Source: Albifimbria verrucaria (lineage: Eukaryota; Ascomycota; Sordariomycetes; Hypocreales; Stachybotryaceae). From it: DNA of 64,000 nt. Shown here in pieces: positions 59,130 through 64,000 of the stretch. Every line of letters starts with the position of its first letter. Within the stretch, counting starts at the first letter, position 1. Both the position numbers and the translations under genes were made by a program. Where the stretch lies: assembly GCA_020081605.1 (NCBI GenBank), contig JAHREC010000045.1:1798001-1862000 (forward strand). Reading direction: 5' to 3'. The notes under the pieces were generated by a model. That model had not been told where the DNA came from and did no database searches. It was given only the letters and a program-made list of their open reading frames with translations.

Positions 59130-60950
59130 TCAAACAGGATTGTAGAAAGAGAAAATGCCTTTCCTATCCCACTTGTGCTTCAATTCACGAAGGCGATGGA
59201 GGTTCTCCTTGCCATATAAATATTCCGGTCGCTCGTCGCCGTGCCCATAATTGGCGTAGATACGTGGATGTGGGAATCCGCTTGTCCGCTCAAATGCGTT
59301 TCGTTGGGTAAGAGCAAATGAGTTAACCGTCGATTCTAGACTCGGGTCGGCATATTGGTAGTTGAATAGCCTAGAGTTATTTATACCTCGTTAGTGATGC
59401 TGTCTTCCCTCTGCCCTGAGCATAATCGTGATTTCTGCTGACTTACAGATGTGCGGTAATATTGCGCCATGGATATGACGTCTCGGATGGTGAAACTGTG
59501 AGGGCCTTGTGCTTGGAGAAAAACTCGATAAAGAAAACAGAGCTTCGCGCACCGGGGTTAGACGTCAAGAGTGACCCAAAGCGAGCGAAGAACTTTTGAA
59601 ACGTAGGAATATCAAAAGAAGCTACAGAGCCGCCATAAACATTGTATCGGGCATTAAGTCCAATACTGCAGGGATCAGGGACTGATCCCTCAGCTCCGAA
59701 AAAGCTGTATTTGTTAAATCTCGCCACGGCACTTCCCTTACATTCATCGCTAGTGGTGTGGCGTTTGACAGAAGAGGTGCGATCAAGTGATCAAATCGAG
59801 TTCTATCAGATCCAATGAAAACCGTGTTTAGGATAAGAACAAGCTTAAGACTCTCGGATCAGCGGCTGTGGGGTCTCAAAAGCCAAAGGCAATGATGTGA
59901 CTACTTACTTGTCCTAATGTCTGATCGAAGCGAGCATACAGGATGAGGGAAACTCTGGGGTGGTCCATCGCCAAAGGACGCTATATAGTTCATGAGATCT
60001 GGGGCGGCCTTTGTAGGAAAAGAGAAGTCGCCATTGATGACTTGCTTGGAGGTCAAGTTGGTAACACGATATGTGGCTTCAACCACGATACCGTAGTTGA
60101 AACCGGCGCCTCTGATAGCCCAAAACAGGTCAGAATTCTCTCTTGCTGATGCTGTGACGACGTTTCCTCAGCAGTGACCATCTTGACGCTGAGAAGTGCA
60201 TCAACAATCATGCCGTGAATACCATTGTATCGCCCAATACCGCCTCCAAGAGTTGCTCCCACAACCCCAACACATGACGACGTTCCGGTAGCTATTGAAC
60301 ACAGAATTGTCAAAACAAGGAAGGTAGAGATGTATGTGCATGCGAGTCAGCTTACTGATTTCTTTACCAGCTGCATAGAGTGGCTGAAAAAGATCCCCGA
60401 ATAGCGTGCCGCCACCGACTGTTACTGTGTTTTCTGACGCGTTCACCGCGACTTGACGGAGCTTTGATAGATTGATCTGCATACCGTGTTGCAGTTTCTG
60501 GAGAGTTGTGCTGAATCCATGGCCACCTCCTTGTCCGAGTAGTGGAATATTGCAATGAAAAGCGTATCTAACCTGCCCATTTGTCAATATCAAAGACATC
60601 TTAATTCGAGGGCTATAACGGTCAGAAATTACCAGTTTCTGGACATCTTGTTCCGAGGCTGGCTTAGCCGTGATGTCAAAAGATGGTGCCCCGTAAACAG
60701 TCCACCTCTCGACCTCATCATCAAACACCGCGTCAGAGTCGATGTATAACTCTCCAGTAGCAGATAAGCGTAATGCTTCTTTAATCATGCGTCGATCACA
60801 CTCCAATGTGCCGAGAGTTCCGATGTCTGCATGAGACTCTGCAAGAACCACGTCCTGCATGAGGGTGCATAGTGCCGCAGTAAATATGAGTTTCACAACA
60901 GCTGCGAGATTGGCCATGATTTTCATAGGCTTTGGGGGTCTAGATTTCAT
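59130..60950 (-). CDS. Secreted FAD-dependent oxidase, berberine-bridge-enzyme type
   Basis: An N-terminal signal peptide (MANLAAVVKLIFTAALCTLMQDVVLA, from the Met at 60914) leads to a PCMH-type FAD domain. The covalent FAD histidine lies in LLGQGGGHGF. A second possible attachment Cys is in TSSCVGVVGATLGGGIGR, the family's second FAD site. The BBE domain closes the protein (YANYGHGDERPEYLYG; WDRKGIFSFYNPV at the stop). Introns: 60573-60632 and 60292-60355, plus at least one more near 59900 and one near 59400. Frame breaks near 60160 and 59950 each need one added base. Bicovalent BBE-like oxidases catalyse oxidative ring closures or alcohol oxidation, fitting a tailoring step. Shares its upstream region with the PKS. 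Confidence 0.85.
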
Positions 60951-61624
60951 GCGATCAGTTGGGACAATGAATGTGTGGTTACAAGAACTGTCTGTTCGAA
61001 AGTATCAAGAGGGAGCTGCTCTGAGTATTTATTATACAATATTTATCCTAATTAGCAAGTGTTATCCTTGCAGACTGCTCCCTCTCCAGTTCACCAGCCC
61101 TGTCGAGAAGGCTTTGTGTTGTGAGCCCCCAACTCCTTCGGAGAGAGGTTCTTACCGAAGAACAAAGCATCCAGTAATATGACTTCTCAAATCCTTGTAA
61201 CTTACAAGGCATGACGCCAATAAGCGGAAGACGGCACAATTCTTTGAGTAAACATGCAAGGATGGGTGAGCGGTGTTGGTCAATAACCAAAGTCGTCATT
61301 CGGCGCTTACAAGGACATGGTCCGTCCTACATTGTACCATATACTTATGCGACAAGTTCCATAACCAAAATTGAAAGGAAGCAGATCCCATATCAAAATC
61401 GCGTCAAGATTGAGGACCTAAGTGTTACATGAATACCAGATAGAGAGGATGTCTAATAGAAGTTATGACGCGGTGCAAAGCCAAACGGAGGCATTTAGAG
61501 CAATATAAAATACAGCTTTCGTCGCAGTGTTCCAGAGCCTTCGCCACTGAGAATAAGAAGTGCAAAGCTCAATTTTGAACGATCAAGTTACAAGCTTACA
61601 CATTCTCTTGATAATTCGTTAGAC
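60951..61624. promoter_or_regulatory. Divergent promoter of the FAD oxidase and PKS
   Basis: About 670 bp. The PKS side has TATAAA at 61504-61509, about 115 bp before the ATG, the same spacing as for the oxygenase. The FAD oxidase side has a TATAATAAATA word (minus strand) about 80 bp before its start. No gene is contained. Confidence 0.55.
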
Positions 61625-64000
61625 ATGGACAATGAAGCTAGCATGGGTTCCTCGTTTGAGAAAATCAACGGCAATGAGACGCAGCACCAGTCTTCATTCA
61701 TGAGCCTCACCAGCTCATGCAAAGATGGCATTGCAATCTGTGGGATGGCCATGCGGCTTCCTGGTGGAATACGGGATGCTAGCGCATTCTGGGACTTCCT
61801 CATAAGTGGCAAGGATGCTAAAGGGCCAATACCTCTCAATCGATACAACATTTCTGGTTTTGATGAATCTCTAGGGGCTACAAAGACGCTATCAAAACTC
61901 GAAGTGGCTACTTCCTAGAGGAGGACCTTACGCGGCTGGACACTTCTTTTTTCTATGACCAAGAATGAGCTTGAGAAGTGCGATCCTCAGCAACGGCAGC
62001 TATTAGAAATTACCAGGGAATGTTTTGAGAATGCTGGAGAGACCAACTATCGAGGCCACTCAGTTGGGGTATATTGTGGCACTTTTGGTGAAAGCTGGAT
62101 GGATATGAGCTCGAAAGAAGATCAACACTCCAGCGGATATGTTTTGGGAGGTCAGCTTGACATTATGTTGGCAAATCGCATTTCGTACGAGTACGACCTC
62201 AAAGGTCCAAGGTATGCTGCTACAGCCAGCTTTTATGAAACTCTCAATGACACGTAACCTAGTTTAGTGATTAAGACTGGCTGCTCCGCTTCACTTGTTG
62301 CTCTCCATGAAGCCTGCCGCGCTTTGGAGAATAACGACGCGTCCTCGGCCATAATTACCGGCTGCAGTCTTATAACCACACCAACTACGACCGCTGCGAT
62401 GACTGCTGATGGCCTTCTCTCGCCTGAGGGATCTTGCAAGTCATTTGATGCCGATGCAGACGGCTTCGCTCGAGCTGAAGCCATCACGGCCATTTACATC
62501 AAGCCGTTGCGTCAGGCTTTGCGGGATGGTAATCCCGTTAGAGCCATCATACGTGCAACTGGTACAAATACTGGTGGCAGAAGTGCTAGCCTCATGAGTC
62601 CTAACGGTGAAGCTCATGAGGAGCTGATGAGAAAAGTGTATTCTCAGGCTGGCCTTGACCCAAGAATGACGGCTTTTGTGGAGTGCCACGGAACAGGAAC
62701 TCCAACAGGCGACCCAATCGAGACGACAGCCATTGGTAAGGTTTTCTGTCCGGAGGGTAACGGCATGTATATTGGTTCTGTAAAGCCAAACTTGGGCCAT
62801 TCTGAGGGTTCATCGGGCATCACCAGTCTTATCAAGTGTGTTTTGGCACTAGAAAACAAGACGATACCGCCAAACATCAAGTTTAATAACCCCAATCCTA
62901 AGAGTTGGTATATACTCGTGTCTGTGAAGATCTACACTAATAATCTTCTTAGTTCCTTTCGAGAAATACAATTTGAAAGTGCCTCTAGCGCCAATGCCCT
63001 TCCCTGAAGGAAGAGATAACAGGATTAGTATTAATTCATTTGGAATTGGTGGCGCTAATGCGCATGTAAGTCTTGAAGTAACCTATGAAATTTTCAGGAA
63101 GCTAATCAAGTGTCAAGGCTGTGATCGAATCGCCTGCTCCGTATATCTCTAGGACGCAAATGAACGGCTCTACTTTGTCGAATGGCGCAAATGGCCACCC
63201 ACATACAAATGAAGCATTTAAACAAGTACCAGGGCATCATTTGATCCTATTCTCCGCAAACACCGCGGGGTCATTACACCAACAAGTGACACAGCATCAA
63301 GAGTATTGCCAAAGGCATCCAGATACAGGTCGAGACGTAGCATTTACGCGAGCGTTTGCAAGAGAGACCTTAAATTACAGAGCCTTTGGTATTCTCAAAG
63401 AGAATGGCGAGCTGACAGAGATCTCCAGCGCAAGCAAGCCTCGAACTAATGAATATCCGCTCTACCTTGTCTTCAGTGGACAAGGAGCACAGTGGGCCGG
63501 TATGGGCAAGGAATTGATCTCTAAAGATGCAGATTTTCGCCAAGATCTGGAAACAATGGATGAAATCCTTCACGCTTGCAAAAACCCACCTAACTGGCAT
63601 ATCATTGACGAGCTTCTTCAGTCGCAGGAAGACAGTAGGTTGAATGAAGCCGAACTGGCCCAACCTCTTTCCACAGCCCTCCAAATTGCTTTGTTTCATC
63701 TTTTCGGAAGGACGTCCAAGAGAAAGGCTATGGCAGTCGTGGGCCATTCGAGTGGAGAAATTGCGGCTGCATATGCCGCTGGAGGTGTTCTCTCCAGGAG
63801 GCTATGATTCTTTCGCATTATCGCGGATTAGTTGCTTCACGTAACCCCAGAAAGGACGGTAGAATGGCAGCCGTTGCTCTTGGGGAGCAGGAGTTGACAC
63901 CTTTCCTCGTTGATGCGCCCAGAGTCACCATTGCTTGCGTGAATAGTCCGCAGAGCAGCACCATATCTGGTGATGGTGACCAAATCAACAATGTTATTGA
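61625..64000 (+). CDS. Highly reducing-type polyketide synthase, N-terminal half (KS and AT)
   Basis: The start at 61625 leads to the ketosynthase: [26 protein letters not shown], active Cys in [10 protein letters not shown], His in [12 protein letters not shown] and His in [12 protein letters not shown]. The usual Asp before TGCS is Lys here (VIKTGCSAS). [11 protein letters not shown] follows. Then the acyltransferase begins: [14 protein letters not shown] and the active Ser in [11 protein letters not shown]. Introns: 62212-62262, 62904-62952 and 63066-63117. Frame breaks: near 61885 (one base), 61945 in a T run (two bases) and 63795 (one base). The KS-AT order and sequence are of the highly reducing iterative class; DH, ER, KR and ACP domains would lie past the right edge. 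It builds the carbon chain of the cluster product. Confidence 0.9.

Larger units (their letters stand above)
55980..64000. other. Proposed polyketide biosynthetic gene cluster (left part)
   Basis: SDR, 2-oxoglutarate/Fe(II) oxygenase, FAD-dependent BBE-type oxidase and a reducing PKS lie next to each other, as two divergent pairs. This is the usual composition of a fungal secondary metabolite cluster. The right end is beyond the window. The copper amine oxidase at 52966 may or may not belong to it. The product is unknown. Confidence 0.7.

Overview
The window is nuclear DNA of a filamentous ascomycete. The evidence is short spliceosomal introns (about 45-80 bp, GTAAGT-type donors, CTAA-type branch sites), a tRNA-Lys with a short intron next to the anticodon, and typical fungal families: a Chs4/Skt5-type chitin synthase activator ending in a CaaX box, a HET-domain protein, a copper amine oxidase and a reducing polyketide synthase. 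A Sordariomycete, perhaps Hypocreales, is my inference; no marker gene settles it.

Layout. 1-17 kb: DUF4238 protein (-, cut by the left edge), C2H2 zinc-finger regulator, divergent SRPK-like (pseudo)kinase, a long GC-richer non-coding stretch with pentanucleotide repeats, the chitin synthase activator, tRNA-Lys(CUU), an F-box-like protein and a mitochondrial P-loop ATPase. 17-31 kb: an MFS monocarboxylate-type transporter and a 10-kb gene for a giant DUF3638/DUF3645 P-loop protein. 31-41 kb: small secreted protein, HET-domain protein, secreted serine peptidase-like hydrolase, and a mucin-like repeat protein with a charged helical tail. 42-50 kb: housekeeping-type genes (Rrt8/Lds-type membrane protein, CENP-V/GFA protein, secreted EEP-fold hydrolase, gelsolin-like protein, COG5). 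51-64 kb: DUF1993 protein, copper amine oxidase, then a metabolite-type block with a carbonyl-reductase-like SDR, a 2-oxoglutarate/Fe(II) oxygenase, a BBE-type FAD oxidase and the 5' half of a highly reducing PKS that runs off the right edge.

How they work together. The last four genes look like one biosynthetic cluster: the PKS would build a reduced chain and three redox tailoring enzymes would modify it. Two head-to-head pairs (SDR/oxygenase and FAD oxidase/PKS) share promoter regions. The accessory 0-6 kb and 31-41 kb parts carry secreted, regulatory and allorecognition-type genes.

Caution on quality. Most longer genes are interrupted by single-base frame breaks. Where direction can be read, nearly all are repaired by adding one base, usually in a G/C or T run, and the tRNA T-loop is also one base short. 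This points to uncorrected homopolymer deletions in the assembly rather than mass pseudogenisation, so gene spans are reliable but conceptual translations are not.
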